A DNA stretch of 20,216 nucleotides from Terfezia claveryi (lineage: Eukaryota > Ascomycota > Pezizomycetes > Pezizales > Pezizaceae), in assembly GCA_015179025.1 (NCBI GenBank), contig WHUX01000539.1:1-20216 (forward strand), read 5' to 3'. Position numbers and translations under genes: made by a program. Positions 19,067-20,216 of this stretch are shown here, piece after piece; the first letter of the stretch is position 1; each line of letters starts with the position of its first letter. The notes under the pieces were generated by a model. It searched no databases. It saw only the letters and a list, made by a program, of their open reading frames with translations, and was not told the DNA's origin.

Positions 19067-20216
19067 TGTCACGGGGGCCCTATTAACTGATAGCGCTCTT
19101 GCGACTATTAGGACGGCCGTAATTTGCTGCCGCAACGATATCTATTCCGCAACCAGAATATCAATCCTATAGCAGTAAAGTTCAATCCAACTATAGTCCT
19201 CACGACGGATCTTATTTCGCAACACAAAATAAATCCTTGTCGCTTGAACGTAAAGTTAACTCAAGACTTAGAACTTTGTAGGCTTCGTATACTCAAGGTG
19301 CTCTTGCTTTCGAATACTCGCTGGTGGTAGAATGAATTCAACCGGAACTACTTGCACTATTTATATCCCGCGGTGTTTGTAGATATTCTTATGATAAAAA
19401 TATTTTATAAACGCGGGCCTACCTGTCACCTCGGAATTTCTTCCTAAGTGTTATGCCATCCACACCTTTGTTAATGCAGTTGCTATCTGCACTCGTTGTC
19501 ACAGGTTACTAACCCGAACGTAGAGAATATTTCCATGTCTGCATGTTATACGTACTTCGCTTATAGCTCGCTTATCCCATTAAAGATTCTTATCCGAGAC
19601 AACTAAATTCAATTCCAGATACGTTACCAATCCCCGATACTATCGAATTACCATCCGACAATATCCGAAGGCATCTAATTATGTTTCCGGCAATATTCAC
19701 TTAATAGTGTCTAGTGTCCATTGAAAATAATTTTCAACTGCACATAACTCTATGAATAGAGAACCGTGGGTCACAAGTAGATTACCATTGGAAAGGTATC
19801 AACGCATAGAAGATTATAGAATCTTAGTTTATCCGATACCCAAATTATTCACGAGTTATTACCAATAATAAGTAAACCTCCTCGTGGACCTATATGACCA
19901 TATTAAAAGTCTTATATCTCCATGAGTTTAACTCCGATCATAAAAAGGATTGCAGAAATGGAATCAGGACGAAGAGTAGGCCTAGATAGAACCTTGAAAC
20001 ATTAAATTCGGAGAACTTTATGTTTTGGCCCTACCTTTGGCCTCTGTCCTGGGCGCACTCCCTTATAGTGTCACCGGACGCACTTTGGTCTAAAGTGCGC
20101 CCTCGGTCCTTCATTTTTTTAGTTATTTTTACCGAATTATTTTCCTGCAGTTCAGGGTAATAATTCAATATTCAGGGTAACGCCAAGACTTCAGGGTAAC
20201 AGCTAATATAGCTAGA
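19067..20216 (-). repeat. 5' LTR of the chromovirus, truncated by the window
   Basis: First 1150 bases (plus-strand order) of an LTR that is about 1461 bp in the other copies. Collinear with them, but with at least six single-base deletions, for example after 19150, at about 19198 and 19240, and near 19835 and 19855. Landmarks: CTACAAAGT (minus) at 19273-19281, TATA box at 19358-19365, hairpin at 20080-20098, decamers at 20151-20160, 20171-20180 and 20190-20199. Confidence 0.92.

Larger units (their letters stand above)
11302..20216 (-). mobile_element. Full-length Ty3/gypsy chromovirus, inactive, right end beyond the window
   Basis: The element reads on the minus strand: 5' LTR (19067 onward, cut by the window), primer-binding region, gag, protease, RT, RNase H, integrase, chromodomain, polypurine tract, 3' LTR (11302-12762). 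The order protease-RT-RNase H-integrase defines Ty3/gypsy, and the C-terminal chromodomain defines chromoviruses. The internal region is 6304 bp. With about 1461 bp per LTR, the whole would end near position 20527 by extrapolation. Gag and pol carry many single-base frameshifts and a few stops, and the LTRs differ by several percent, so the insertion is not recent. It lies in the first intron of a Plavaka transposase gene. Confidence 0.95.

Noticed and set aside
1..20216. RIP-like C-to-T hypermutation of the repeats
   Set aside because: A few TGG to TAG changes exist, but most lesions are single-base indels and no strong AT skew of one LTR copy is seen.

Overview
The window looks like a transposon-rich stretch of a basidiomycete (probably Agaricomycete) genome. 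Three things suggest this: the N-terminus of a Plavaka-type (CACTA-like) DNA transposase, a chromodomain-bearing Ty3/gypsy retrotransposon, and a host-like gene with three short introns (52 to 97 nt, GT..AG, with CTGA-type branch points). No bacterial features, tRNA, rRNA or CRISPR array were seen.

Layout. 1-1604 (minus): decayed gag/protease part of one Ty3/gypsy family, running off the left edge. 1655-2471: minisatellite of about 146 bp units made of short dyads. 2472-3012: no gene, with poly-C/poly-A. 3013-5042 (minus): a clean four-exon gene (gene A, 607 aa, acidic tail, possibly DUF6532-like), with a 102-bp duplication upstream. 5462-8303 (minus): gene B, an unknown 456-codon reading frame broken by one TAG and by a 1466-bp solo LTR (6132-7597) with 5-bp target duplications. 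Removing the LTR restores the frame exactly. 8751-8888: A-rich tract. 8938-9486 (minus): pseudogene C, a shorter paralogue of gene B with two in-frame stops. 10503-11288 (plus): first exon of the Plavaka transposase, cut just after its 5' splice site by the next element. 11302 to beyond 20216 (minus): a full-length but inactive chromovirus (LTR, PPT, chromodomain, integrase, RNase H, RT, protease, gag, primer-binding region, LTR).

The solo LTR and the two LTRs of the chromovirus belong to one family and all point the same way. The likely history is an older neighbourhood of Plavaka plus the gene A / B / C families, later hit at least twice by one LTR family. One insertion collapsed to a solo LTR; the other remains complete but carries about a dozen frameshifts and stops, including a 1-nt deletion inside the RT catalytic motif.

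The points I find most interesting are: (i) the unknown gene family B/C next to Plavaka and gene A; (ii) evidence that the chromovirus is self-primed like Tf1 (a 9-nt complementarity between the site just inside the 5' LTR and an LTR segment about 215 nt away, downstream of a TATA box); (iii) helically spaced decamers in the U3; (iv) a perfect hairpin next to the polypurine tract. All family assignments come from reading motifs; no database search was run.
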